64,000 bases of DNA from Peptoniphilus harei (GTDB lineage Bacteria > Bacillota > Clostridia > Tissierellales > Peptoniphilaceae), in assembly GCF_900454685.1 (NCBI RefSeq), contig NZ_UATM01000032.1:1488001-1552000 (forward strand). Direction: 5' to 3'. A model generated the notes under the pieces. That model was not told where the DNA came from and did no database searches. It saw only the letters and a list, made by a program, of their open reading frames with translations. A program made the position numbers and the translations under genes. Each line of letters opens with the position of its first letter. Position 1 is the stretch's first letter. Positions 44,206-54,745 of this stretch are shown here, one piece after another.

Positions 44206-45534
44206 TTATCTTCTCCTTAAAAAGTCTTCAAGGTTTTTAGAATTTAAATTTCTCTCAAACTTTCCATCTTTATTTAAAATCTTTGTGCTGGCTCCTAGAC
44301 CAAAACCAATAATATTTTCAAGTTCTTCCATCATCACAATATTATAAATTGATGAGTGGTCTTTTTTTGCATAGCCAATATTTTCTGATGATATTACAGA
44401 TTTTTTCTGCCTATAAAGATAATAGGGCTCATAATTATTTTCTATTAATAATTTTTTTGATTCTTCCAAAAGATTTCCAAAGTCTTCTTCATTGTGGTAT
44501 GAATTTTCAAAAAGTTTGGAACCATTTTTTAGGGCTAGGGTGTGGATTGTGATATTTTCAGGAGAAAACTCAATTGCTCTTTCTATTGAAGATAATATAC
44601 TTTCTTTATTTTCTCCAGGAAGTCCCATAATCAAATCCATATTAATTATTTCAAATCCAAGCTCTCTTGCTGCTTTAAACCAAAATTCAAAATCTTTATT
44701 TGAAACCCTATTTAATTTATTTATCACATCTTCGTTAAAGGTTTGAGGATTAAGAGAAATCCTATTGACACCCTTGTCCTTAAGCATCTTTAACATTTCA
44801 AGGCTGAGGCTGTCAATTCGTCCACACTCAACAGTAAATTCTCTTGTAAGACCAAACTTATTATTTATAGAATCAATTATTTTTCCTAGATTATCTAGTC
44901 CAATTGACGTTGGAGTTCCTCCGCCAATGTAAATAGAATTTGCTTCTCCAGAAAAATTAAATTTATAAGAATTTATATCCTCAACTAAATTCTTTGTATA
45001 GAGATCCATCTTTTCTTTATTCTCTATTGTTGTATCAAAGGAACAATAAAGACACCTTGATGGACAAAAGGGAATATGAACATAGACATTATATTTGTCT
45101 ATATTAGAGCTAAACCTAATCTCCTCTTGATTTTTATATATTTTATACAAAAAATCTCCCTCATCTCTTCCTATCCTGTACCTATCCCACAAAATTTTCA
45201 TGGACTCATCATAGGAAGAGCCCTCAAAAACTTTTGCTAGAAGTTTTAAGGGCCTCACTCCAGTTAGGATTCCAAAGCTTGAATCAAAATTTTCTTCTTC
45301 AAAAAATAAATCAAATAAATATCTTTTAATTGTAAAATGAGCCTTCTCATCTTGGCGCCTGATCATTCCACTAGTATTTATATTTTCTCCAAAGATACTA
45401 ATAAAAATAATTTGATTTTCTATTTTTATTTTAATGTTAAAGTTTAAATCTTTATAAGTTTTTGGAAGCTTCATCCTAAAAAATTCAAAAATAGATTTTC
45501 TTAAAGCTTCACTTTCGTTTTCTATCTTAATCAT
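44206..45534 (-). CDS. HemZ-like radical SAM protein (coproporphyrinogen dehydrogenase family)
   Basis: This is a 442-residue radical SAM protein of the HemZ/HemN family. HemZ-type proteins have an N-terminal extension, seen here as about 165 residues before the cluster motif, including FGILTGVRPLKLL, a stretch typical of HemZ. The [4Fe-4S] motif is CPSRCLYCSF in VYVHIPFCPSRCLYCSF; YIGGGTPTSIGL and the MDLIMGLPGE loop follow. Oxygen-independent coproporphyrinogen oxidation is the named activity, but many family members do not make heme, and no other heme gene is nearby. It overlaps the MBL hydrolase stop by 4 bases. Confidence 0.87.
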   Translation of the reverse strand: MIKIENESEALRKSIFEFFRMKLPKTYKDLNFNIKIKIENQIIFISIFGENINTSGMIRRQDEKAHFTIKRYLFDLFFEEENFDSSFGILTGVRPLKLLAKVFEGSSYDESMKILWDRYRIGRDEGDFLYKIYKNQEEIRFSSNIDKYNVYVHIPFCPSRCLYCSFDTTIENKEKMDLYTKNLVEDINSYKFNFSGEANSIYIGGGTPTSIGLDNLGKIIDSINNKFGLTREFTVECGRIDSLSLEMLKMLKDKGVNRISLNPQTFNEDVINKLNRVSNKDFEFWFKAARELGFEIINMDLIMGLPGENKESILSSIERAIEFSPENITIHTLALKNGSKLFENSYHNEEDFGNLLEESKKLLIENNYEPYYLYRQKKSVISSENIGYAKKDHSSIYNIVMMEELENIIGFGLGASTKILNKDGKFERNLNSKNLEDFLRRR

Positions 45535-46157
45535 AACTGTCTAAGATATGGGTTTGCCATCTTCTCATAGGAGATTTGTGATTCAGGACCATGACCTGAT
45601 AGGACATAAATCTCATCATCAAGTTTTTTTAGTTTCTTTAAGGACTCTACCATTAAGGAGTGGTCAGATTCTGGGAAATCAGTCCTTCCAATGGATCCAT
45701 TAAACAGTGTATCTCCTGCAAATAAATAGTTTTCAAATAAATAGCAAACAGATCCAAGAGTGTGACCTGGTGTCTCAATTACTTTAATATTACTTTCTGA
45801 GAAAGGAATTTCATCTCCTTCTTTTACAAAGACATCTACTTCAGCTGCTTCAATTTGCATTCCAAAGGCAGAAGCTCTAACTTCCTTGGGGCTTTCTAAA
45901 AAGGCCCTATCTTCTTTTGAAAGATAAACTGGTGCCTTGTATTTTTTTACAAGGGCTGCAACTGCGCCTACATGATCAAAATGACCATGAGTTAGTAAAA
46001 TATATTTTATATTCAAAGAATTTTTTTCAATAGTTTCTATTATATTTTCACTTGATCCACCTGGGTCAACTACAAAAGCATCCTTGTTTTCATCAAATAA
46101 AATAAAACAATTTTCTTGTAATTGTCCAACAACTAATTTAATAATTTTATATTCCAT
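45531..46157 (-). CDS. MBL-fold metal-dependent hydrolase (glyoxalase II-like)
   Basis: This 208-residue metallo-beta-lactamase-fold enzyme has the double-metal motif LLTHGHFDHVGAV (THxHxDH), ETPGHTLGSVCYLF for the third His, and LFAGDTLFNGSIGRTDF with the bridging Asp. The end has VLSGHGPES with the last His. The closest named group is hydroxyacylglutathione hydrolase-like proteins (YqgX of Bacillus), but glutathione use is unlikely to be assured in this lineage, so the substrate is left open. It lies 8 bases after dtd and overlaps the next gene. Confidence 0.92.
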   Translation of the reverse strand: MEYKIIKLVVGQLQENCFILFDENKDAFVVDPGGSSENIIETIEKNSLNIKYILLTHGHFDHVGAVAALVKKYKAPVYLSKEDRAFLESPKEVRASAFGMQIEAAEVDVFVKEGDEIPFSESNIKVIETPGHTLGSVCYLFENYLFAGDTLFNGSIGRTDFPESDHSLMVESLKKLKKLDDEIYVLSGHGPESQISYEKMANPYLRQL

Positions 46158-46165
46158 TATTTCAC

Positions 46166-46615
46166 CTAAAATTCCTTACTTGAATCTAATAAAATAGTAA
46201 CTGGTCCATCATTTATAAGTTCAACGTCCATGTCAGCACCATATTCTCCAACAGAAACTTTAATTCCTAAATTCTTCATTTCTTCTATGAATTTCTCATA
46301 AAGGATTATTCCCTCATCGAATTTAGCTGACCTTATATATGATGGTCTGTTGCCTTTTCTTGCATCTCCATAGAGGGTAAATTGACTCACCACTAAAATT
46401 TCTAGATCATAATCAAGAAGAGACTTGTTCATGATTCCATCTTCATCATCAAAGATTCTAAGTTTGCTAACTTTTTTTACTATATATTCTAAATCTTTTT
46501 CGTCATCATTAGCTTCAATACCAAGTAAAAGCATAATTCCCTTGTCAATTTTAGAAATTATCTTATCATCAACAGATACACTGGCTCTCTTTACTCTCTG
46601 AACTACTCCTCGCAT
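46166..46615 (-). CDS. dtd: D-aminoacyl-tRNA deacylase
   Basis: Dtd hydrolyses D-amino acids wrongly attached to tRNA. The 149-residue protein begins MRGVVQRVKRASVSVDD, the standard start, with VSQFTLYGDARKGNRPS carrying the SQFTL catalytic loop and NDGPVTILLDSS carrying the Gly-cisPro proofreading motif. Rel and Dtd are neighbours in many Firmicutes, as here with a 4-base gap. A cell wall that uses D-amino acids gives this enzyme obvious work. All expected motifs are present. Confidence 0.97.
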   Translation of the reverse strand: MRGVVQRVKRASVSVDDKIISKIDKGIMLLLGIEANDDEKDLEYIVKKVSKLRIFDDEDGIMNKSLLDYDLEILVVSQFTLYGDARKGNRPSYIRSAKFDEGIILYEKFIEEMKNLGIKVSVGEYGADMDVELINDGPVTILLDSSKEF

Positions 46616-46619
46616 CTTA

Positions 46620-48767
46620 TCACGCCTTTATCCTATAAACTTCAAGGACATTGTTAATCCTTTTTAGTTTTTCCATTAGTCTTTCTAATTCTTCACTGTC
46701 TGTTATTTCAACTGTTATATCAATTACAGCGTCTCCATTTTTTACAACCTTAGCATTTAAATAGGACATACTAAGCCTTGAATCATTGACCCTACTTGCA
46801 ATGTCTGGAATAACATTTGGTTTATCAAAGGCCCTAATTTCAATAGATGTACTATAGCTAGTAGAGTTAGAATTTTCCCATTTAACTTCTACAAGTCTTT
46901 CTGGATCTACATTGTTTTGTAGATTTTTGCAGTCCTTTCTGTGAACAGAAATCCCTCTTCCTATAGTTATATATCCAACAATTTCGTCTCCTGGAACAGG
47001 TGTACAACATTTTGCAATCCTAACATTTACACCGTCAACGCCCTTGACTTCTATACCTTGATTGTTGTATCTTTTTTTAGATTCAACAATTTCTTCTATG
47101 GCTTTATCATCTTTTTTGTAATGCTTGTTATAAATGTCTTGTAGCTTAGCAGTAACTTGTGCAGTAGTTATAGTTCCAAAACCAACAGCTGCATACATCT
47201 CGTCAAGACTAAGCATATTTAACTTTTCTTTAACTTCTTCTAGCCAATCGTCACGTAAGATCTTGTGAGTTTCGTAGCCAAGTTTCTTTACTTCTCTTTC
47301 AATGGCATCTCGTCCTCTTTCAATATTCTTTTCCTTGTCTTTAACTTTAAAATATTGTTGGATTTTTTTACGTGCTTGAGGACTCTTAACTATCTTTAAC
47401 CAATCAAGAGATGGGCTTGTGTTTGGATTTGTAATCACATCGACTATATTACCACTTTGTAGGGTATAATTGAGAGGGACTATCCTTCCGTTAACCTTGG
47501 CACCTACGCAAGTGTTACCCACTTGAGAATGTATCCTGTAGGCAAAGTCGATTGGAGTTGAACCTTCTGGAAGATTTATTACGTCTCCCCTTGGGGTAAA
47601 TACAAAGACTTCATCAGCAAAAAAGTCGATCTTTAGGGTATCCATGAAGTCTCCTGGATCATTTAAGTCTTTTTGCCATTCTAATAGTTGTCTTAGCCAA
47701 GTTAAATTTTCATCAAAAGCTGTTTCCTTAGATACTCCTGCCTTGTATTTCCAGTGAGCAGCAATACCATATTCAGCAGTTTGGTGCATTTCATAAGTCC
47801 TAATTTGAACCTCAAAAGTTTCTCCATTGTTATCAATAACAGTTGTATGAAGAGATTGGTACTTGTTAGGTTTAGGCATGGCAATATAGTCCTTAAACCT
47901 ACCTGGTATTGGTTTAAAAAGTGTATGAACAACACCTAGGGCACCATAACAGTCTTTTACTGAATGAGTTAAGATTCTAACTGCAGAAAGGTCATAGATT
48001 TCATCAAAAACTTTGCCCTTTTTCTTCATCTTTTTGTATATTGAATAGAAATTCTTAGGTCTTCCCTTTATTTCACATTCTATTCCCACATTTTTTAAAT
48101 TGTCTTCAAGTAGTTTTATAATATGGTTGATTAAGTCTTCTCTTTCGTTTCTTCTCTTGTTGACCATATCTACTAATTCATAGTAACCTTCTTCATCAAG
48201 ATACCTAAGTGAAAGATCTTCAAGTTCCCACTTAATCCTACTCATACCAAGCCTATCTGCTATAGGAGCATAGATTTCCACAGTTTCAGTTGCCTTCTCA
48301 ATCTTTTTAGCATCTGTCATGTACTCAAGGGTTCTCATGTTGTGAAGTCTGTCGGCAAGTTTAACGATAATAACTCTTATGTCCTTTGCCATGGCAAGAA
48401 CCATTTTTCTTATGTTTTCTGCTTGCTTCTCTTCTTTATTCTTGTAGTTTAATTTCTTTAACTTAGTAACACCGTCAACTAAATCGGCTATTTCTTCACC
48501 AAATTCATTTTTTACATCCTCAAGAGTTACTTTTGTATCTTCTACTACATCATGAAGAAGTCCAGCGACAATAGTAGCTGTATCCATATTCATATCAGCT
48601 AAAATTAAGCTGACATTTAGTGGGTGAATTATATAATCTTCACCAGAATTTCTCTTTTGACCCTTGTGGTTCTCTTCGGCCATTTTGTAGGCACGCATAA
48701 TTAGGTCTATATCTGCATTTTCATTATAGGATTTTACTTTTTCAATTAATTCATCTATTAATAACAT
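46620..48767 (-). CDS. rel: Bifunctional (p)ppGpp synthetase/hydrolase Rel
   Basis: Rel makes and breaks the stringent response alarmone (p)ppGpp. About 715 residues show an HD hydrolase domain (GLLHDVVEDTKVTLED, with HNMRTLEYM), the synthetase domain (YDLSAVRILTHSVKDCYGALG and YIAMPKPNKYQSLHTTVI), a TGS domain (VFTPRGDVINLPEGSTPIDFA), a zinc-finger-like part with CCTPVPGDEIVGYI, and a C-terminal ACT domain. The EDT motif of the hydrolase is intact, so both activities are expected. I choose ATG 48767 because AGGTGA stands just before it; the frame opens at GTG 48776. It overlaps the recJ end by 17 bases. Confidence 0.96.
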   Translation of the reverse strand: MLLIDELIEKVKSYNENADIDLIMRAYKMAEENHKGQKRNSGEDYIIHPLNVSLILADMNMDTATIVAGLLHDVVEDTKVTLEDVKNEFGEEIADLVDGVTKLKKLNYKNKEEKQAENIRKMVLAMAKDIRVIIVKLADRLHNMRTLEYMTDAKKIEKATETVEIYAPIADRLGMSRIKWELEDLSLRYLDEEGYYELVDMVNKRRNEREDLINHIIKLLEDNLKNVGIECEIKGRPKNFYSIYKKMKKKGKVFDEIYDLSAVRILTHSVKDCYGALGVVHTLFKPIPGRFKDYIAMPKPNKYQSLHTTVIDNNGETFEVQIRTYEMHQTAEYGIAAHWKYKAGVSKETAFDENLTWLRQLLEWQKDLNDPGDFMDTLKIDFFADEVFVFTPRGDVINLPEGSTPIDFAYRIHSQVGNTCVGAKVNGRIVPLNYTLQSGNIVDVITNPNTSPSLDWLKIVKSPQARKKIQQYFKVKDKEKNIERGRDAIEREVKKLGYETHKILRDDWLEEVKEKLNMLSLDEMYAAVGFGTITTAQVTAKLQDIYNKHYKKDDKAIEEIVESKKRYNNQGIEVKGVDGVNVRIAKCCTPVPGDEIVGYITIGRGISVHRKDCKNLQNNVDPERLVEVKWENSNSTSYSTSIEIRAFDKPNVIPDIASRVNDSRLSMSYLNAKVVKNGDAVIDITVEITDSEELERLMEKLKRINNVLEVYRIKA

Positions 48768-50541
48768 TTTTCTCACCTGTGATTCGATAGCTCTTAATCT
48801 TTAGTTGGATATTAACATTGCCGTTGAACTTATTTAAATCAAGATTAAAAACTATATCTATAAAAATATTAGATGGCCTTCCATTTAAAAGACCCTTAAC
48901 TTCTTCCCTGCCATAGGAATTTGCTAAATTATTTAAAAAAACTTGAGAGTCTTCAAACAATATCCCTGTGTAATTTATATTATCTTGAGATAAGGTCATT
49001 TTTAAAAAGTTTTTATTTTTCCCCAAGATATTGAGCGACTTAATCTGTAGGTTTTTAGCACCAAACTTTGGATCAGAGTTTCCATTTCCAAAGGGAGCAA
49101 GAGACTCTATATCATTGACAAGTTTCATGCTAATATATTTTAATTCCAAGTTTCCATCAATATAAACTTTTCTTATTAAATCCTCATTAGTTAGATTTTC
49201 ATTTTTATCCACATCTCTTATAAAATCATCTAGATTTTCTAGAGGCAGAGACAGTCCACAAGCCATCTTGTGGCCTCCAAAACTACTTAAGTATCCCTTG
49301 GATTTAGAAAATTCTTGGAACATATTATATTCTTCAATACTTCTGCCAGATCCCTTAATCAAATCTTTGGAATTACTTAAAACCACACTTGGTCTATAGT
49401 ATTTTTCTTTAATCTTTCCAGCCACAATGCCAAGTATTGATTCATTTAAGCCCTCTTCATAAACTATTAATACCTTGTGTTTATTCAGTAAATTGTCTTT
49501 TTGAATCTTCTCATCAATAATTTCAAAGGCATCACTAGTCAGTCTTTGCCTTTCATAATTTAGGTCCCTAAGTTCCTTTGCTTTCTCAAGGGCTAAAGAA
49601 TAATCTTTTTCCAAGAATAATTCAAGGGCTTCCTTGGCAGATTCTAACCTTCCACTAGAATTTATTGTAGGTCCAATTATAAATCCAAGATGATAAACAT
49701 CTATCTCATCTTTTTTTATATCTGCTGCCTCAATAAGAGCATTGAGTCCAAGGTCTTTGGTTGTCCTCAAAAGCTTAAGTCCTTCTGAGACTATAATCCT
49801 ATTTTCATTGGTAAGGGGCATTACATCACATACTGTTGCTATAGCTGCATAGGGTAAGAACTTTTCATAAAATTCTTCCTTATCCACTCCCTTAATTAAA
49901 AATAAATATTCTATAAGTTTAAAGGCAACAACTCCACCACAAATTTCCTTAAAGGGATAGGAGCAAGCATATTGTTTTGGATCTATAACAGCACTTGCCT
50001 CTGGAAGCACTTCAATCTCTTTTCCATCTTTTAAAATCTTTGGAACCTCATGATGGTCTGTTATTACAATGTCAATATTAAGAGACTTCGCATAATCTAC
50101 TGCATCTCTTGCGGCAATTCCATTGTCACAAGTGATAATGCACTTAACTCCATCTTCATGGGCCCTATCTATTAAGTTATTATTAATTCCATAGCCATCT
50201 TCAACCCTATGAGGTATGTCGTAAGAAACATCGCCGCCAATAGTCCTTAAGCCTTCATAGAGAATATAAGTTGAAGTCACACCATCAACATCATAGTCAC
50301 CAATTATTCTAATTTTATTTTTTTTCATCAAGTGACCCAAAATTATATTTGAGGCCTTGACCATGTCCTTTAACAAAATAGGTGAATTTAAGTTAGAAAG
50401 ACTTGGTTCCAAAAACTCTCTAATGTCTTCTTCTGTATTTATTTCCCTATTGAGTAAAATTTTATAAATAACATTGTTTATGCCTAATTTTTTATAATCG
50501 ATGCCGGGATCACTTTTGTTTTTTATAAACCATCTTTCCAT
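48751..50541 (-). CDS. recJ: Single-stranded-DNA exonuclease RecJ
   Basis: RecJ degrades single-stranded DNA 5'-3' in recombination and repair. The 596-residue protein shows the DHH phosphoesterase motifs IIGDYDVDGVTSTYIL, IITCDNGIAA, IVITDHHEVP (the DHH itself) and AVIDPKQ, followed by the DHHA1 domain with SFGGHKMACGLSL (GGHxxAxG) and an OB-like C-terminal part. The C-terminal extension found in some Bacillus RecJ is short here. It heads the recJ-rel-dtd-MBL-hemZ-murE string from a good promoter, with GTGGTGAT before the ATG. It is the usual neighbour of rel in clostridia. Confidence 0.96.
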   Translation of the reverse strand: MERWFIKNKSDPGIDYKKLGINNVIYKILLNREINTEEDIREFLEPSLSNLNSPILLKDMVKASNIILGHLMKKNKIRIIGDYDVDGVTSTYILYEGLRTIGGDVSYDIPHRVEDGYGINNNLIDRAHEDGVKCIITCDNGIAARDAVDYAKSLNIDIVITDHHEVPKILKDGKEIEVLPEASAVIDPKQYACSYPFKEICGGVVAFKLIEYLFLIKGVDKEEFYEKFLPYAAIATVCDVMPLTNENRIIVSEGLKLLRTTKDLGLNALIEAADIKKDEIDVYHLGFIIGPTINSSGRLESAKEALELFLEKDYSLALEKAKELRDLNYERQRLTSDAFEIIDEKIQKDNLLNKHKVLIVYEEGLNESILGIVAGKIKEKYYRPSVVLSNSKDLIKGSGRSIEEYNMFQEFSKSKGYLSSFGGHKMACGLSLPLENLDDFIRDVDKNENLTNEDLIRKVYIDGNLELKYISMKLVNDIESLAPFGNGNSDPKFGAKNLQIKSLNILGKNKNFLKMTLSQDNINYTGILFEDSQVFLNNLANSYGREEVKGLLNGRPSNIFIDIVFNLDLNKFNGNVNIQLKIKSYRITGEKNVINR

Positions 50542-50568
50542 TTAATCACCACTTTATATATACAGATA

Positions 50569-50597
50569 ATTATATCAAAAATTATCATTAAGGTAAA
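50569..50597 (-). promoter_or_regulatory. Promoter of the recJ-rel operon
   Basis: TTTACC (50597-50592) and TATAAT (50574-50569) are 17 bases apart on the minus strand, between the scfB terminator and the recJ ribosome site. Confidence 0.68.
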
Positions 50598-50618
50598 ACA
50601 AATAGGTTTTTAGTCAAC

Positions 50619-50643
50619 AAAAAAGAACCCTCTTGGGGTTCTT
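50619..50643 (-). terminator. Intrinsic terminator of scfB
   Basis: On the minus strand AAGAACCC (50643-50636) pairs with GGGTTCTT (50630-50623) around a 5-base loop, followed by a T run. It lies 11 bases after the scfB stop. Confidence 0.92.
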
Positions 50644-50654
50644 CAAAATTTTTA

Positions 50655-52007
50655 TTATTCTTCATTAGCTAGAACTGAAATTGCACATTCAATTCTCTTC
50701 TTTTCCATTTCACATCCAACCTTGTAAGGTTTACTTAAGTCATTGTTGCTGTAGTAAGCGTTAGCGTGACAACCACCTGAGCAATAATATCTTGCCCAGC
50801 AGGTAGGACAATCTTCATTTGTATAAACGTTAGAGTTTTTAAATGTATCTCTTAGGTCTGTATTTTTTATTCCTTCATCAACATTACCAAGCAAGAAGTC
50901 TTCTTCTCCAACAAATTGGTGGCAAGGATAAATTTCTCCTTGTGGAGTTATGGCAACATATTCTGAACCTGCGCCACATCCAACAGTTCTCTTCACTATA
51001 CAAGGTCCTTGTGATAGGTCAATTATAAAGTGGAAGAAAGAAAAGTCCTTGTCTTTTTTTCTAATTTCAATATAATCCTTGGACATCTTTTCATACTCAC
51101 TTAAGATTTTATCAAGATGTTCTTCTCTTATTGCATAAGGTTCTCTCTCATCAGTAACCACTGGTTCAATAGAAGTCTTTTTAAATCCGTGAGAGTAAAA
51201 GTCTTTTAAGTCTTCAGAGAAGTCTAAGTTTTCGTTTGTAAAAGTTCCCCTGATAAAGTAGTCCTTGTCTCCTCTTTTATCAATAAGTTCTTTAAACTTA
51301 GGAACAATTATATCGTAAGATCCCTTTCCATTTGTGGTAGGACGCATCTCATCATTGATTTCTTTTCTACCATCGATTGATAAGACAACATTGTCCATAT
51401 TTTCATTAATAAAATCTTGGATTTCATCATCAAGTAGGACACCATTAGTCGTTATTGTAAATCTAAAATGTTTGTCGTATTTCTTTTCCTCTTCTCTACC
51501 GTAAGCAACAAGTTTTTTTACTAGGTCAAAGTTCATTAGAGGTTCCCCGCCAAAGAAATCAACTTCTAGATTACTTCTGTTAGCAGAATTTTGTAATAAG
51601 AAGTCCAATGCCTTCTTACCAGTTTCAAAAGTCATAAGACTTCTATCACCCTTGAAGTCACCTTGAGATGCAAAGCAATACTTACATCTTAGGTTACAAT
51701 CATGGGCAACGTGAAGGCAAAGAGCTTTTACAACATTTTGTGGGTTGTATTTAGGAAGTTTAAAGTGTTCATCTTCAGAAAATAATAAACCTTCCTTAGT
51801 TAAGTAGTCTATTTCTTCATAAGCTTCTCTAGCATCTTCTTCATTATAAAGTTTTGAAAATTTTTCTATGACTTCATCTTTTGATAATTTTTCATAGTCA
51901 TCAATCATCTCGTATACAATTTTTTCTACAACATGAACTGATCCACTTGCTATATCAAGGACAATATATCTATCATTTAAATAAAATTTATGAATTCTTT
52001 CTTCCAT
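50655..52007 (-). CDS. scfB: Thioether cross-link-forming SCIFF peptide maturase (radical SAM/SPASM)
   Basis: This radical SAM enzyme puts thioether cross-links from cysteine sulfur into the SCIFF peptide, producing a ranthipeptide. In 450 residues: an N-terminal peptide-binding (RRE-like) domain, about 1-85; the [4Fe-4S] motif CNLRCKYC at 104-111; the VDFFGGEPLMNF SAM site; and a SPASM region holding many cysteines for auxiliary clusters (VGCGAGSEY, IYPCHQF, NEDCPTCWARYYCSGGCH). The HQF and GGCHANAYY pieces are typical of SCIFF maturases. The substrate gene scfA lies directly upstream, separated by a terminator-like hairpin, which may keep enzyme level below peptide level. GGAGAAA precedes the ATG. 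Confidence 0.95.
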   Translation of the reverse strand: MEERIHKFYLNDRYIVLDIASGSVHVVEKIVYEMIDDYEKLSKDEVIEKFSKLYNEEDAREAYEEIDYLTKEGLLFSEDEHFKLPKYNPQNVVKALCLHVAHDCNLRCKYCFASQGDFKGDRSLMTFETGKKALDFLLQNSANRSNLEVDFFGGEPLMNFDLVKKLVAYGREEEKKYDKHFRFTITTNGVLLDDEIQDFINENMDNVVLSIDGRKEINDEMRPTTNGKGSYDIIVPKFKELIDKRGDKDYFIRGTFTNENLDFSEDLKDFYSHGFKKTSIEPVVTDEREPYAIREEHLDKILSEYEKMSKDYIEIRKKDKDFSFFHFIIDLSQGPCIVKRTVGCGAGSEYVAITPQGEIYPCHQFVGEEDFLLGNVDEGIKNTDLRDTFKNSNVYTNEDCPTCWARYYCSGGCHANAYYSNNDLSKPYKVGCEMEKKRIECAISVLANEE

Positions 52008-52035
52008 CTTTTCTCCTTTACTTAACCCCTAACAA

Positions 52036-52058
52036 AATAAAAGCAAGGTTTCCCTTGC
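52036..52058 (-). terminator. Hairpin between scfA and scfB
   Basis: On the minus strand GCAAGG (52058-52053) pairs with CCTTGC (52048-52043) across a GAAA loop, followed by TTTTATTTTG. It starts one base after the scfA stop. No promoter fits between it and scfB, so it probably lets through only part of the transcripts. Confidence 0.78.
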
Positions 52059-52059
52059 C

Positions 52060-52206
52060 TTAGTTTTCAGTATTTTCACATTTTTGGTTTCCAACTGTGC
52101 AGCTAGTTTTGCAAGCTGATTGACAAGATGTTTGACATTCGCCACATCCGCCTTTTTCGTAAGTTTTCTTAAGATTTTTTTGTGTAAGTGTTTTAATGTG
52201 TTTCAT
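52060..52206 (-). CDS. scfA: SCIFF ranthipeptide precursor
   Basis: This 48-residue peptide gene, too short for most gene finders, encodes a ribosomally made precursor. It begins MKHIKTLTQKNLKKTYEKGG, the leader-like half, followed by six cysteines at positions 21, 24, 28, 32, 36 and 43. Six cysteines in about forty-five residues is exactly the definition of SCIFF, and the spaced Cys/Thr/Ser pattern (TSCQSACKTSC) is the cross-link region. AGGAGA stands 5 bases before the ATG, 8 bases after the yajC stop. The radical SAM maturase follows. The mature product's function is unsettled; work on clostridial ranthipeptides has suggested signalling. The call rests on composition, position and the adjacent scfB. 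Confidence 0.95.
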   Translation of the reverse strand: MKHIKTLTQKNLKKTYEKGGCGECQTSCQSACKTSCTVGNQKCENTEN

Positions 52207-52214
52207 AATATCTC

Positions 52215-52514
52215 CTATTCTTCTTCAGCGTCTTTTAGATCTGCGTTCTTTTTATAAGTACCATTAACTCCCCACTTCATGACTTCAATCTTTGTGTTGT
52301 CAGTTGAGGTTTCGATAACTAAGTAATCTTCCTTTACAAGGATAATTTTTCCAATAATACCGCCAATTGTTATTATTTTATCTCCAACCTTTAAGTTTTC
52401 ACGCATTTCATTTATTTCATTTGCTTTTTTCTTTTGTGGTCTTATTATGAAAAAATAAAAAACAACAAACATCAATATTAAAGGAATAAAGTTTAACATT
52501 GCGTTTTGATCCAT
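52215..52514 (-). CDS. yajC: Preprotein translocase subunit YajC
   Basis: YajC is a small membrane protein of the Sec accessory complex with SecDF. The 99 residues have one membrane segment near 9-25 (FIPLILMFVVFYFFIIRP), directly followed by the signature RPQKKKANEINEM, then LKVGDKIITIGGIIGKII, the conserved cytoplasmic domain. The tgt-yajC linkage is very common. Here yajC has its own promoter and leads into scfA-scfB, so the SCIFF genes share a transcript with a secretion gene. The protein is of normal length. Confidence 0.95.
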   Translation of the reverse strand: MDQNAMLNFIPLILMFVVFYFFIIRPQKKKANEINEMRENLKVGDKIITIGGIIGKIILVKEDYLVIETSTDNTKIEVMKWGVNGTYKKNADLKDAEEE

Positions 52515-52549
52515 TATTAACCCCTTTCTTTTTAGTAATTGATAATTAT

Positions 52550-52578
52550 ATTATACATTTAATCCAATAACTTAACAA
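52550..52578 (-). promoter_or_regulatory. Promoter of yajC-scfA-scfB
   Basis: TTGTTA (52578-52573) and a perfect TATAAT (52555-52550) are 17 bases apart on the minus strand, about 35 bases before the yajC ATG. Confidence 0.82.
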
Positions 52579-52588
52579 GAATATATTT

Positions 52589-54732
<2,144 letters not shown>

Positions 54733-54745
54733 TTTTGCCTTTCTA

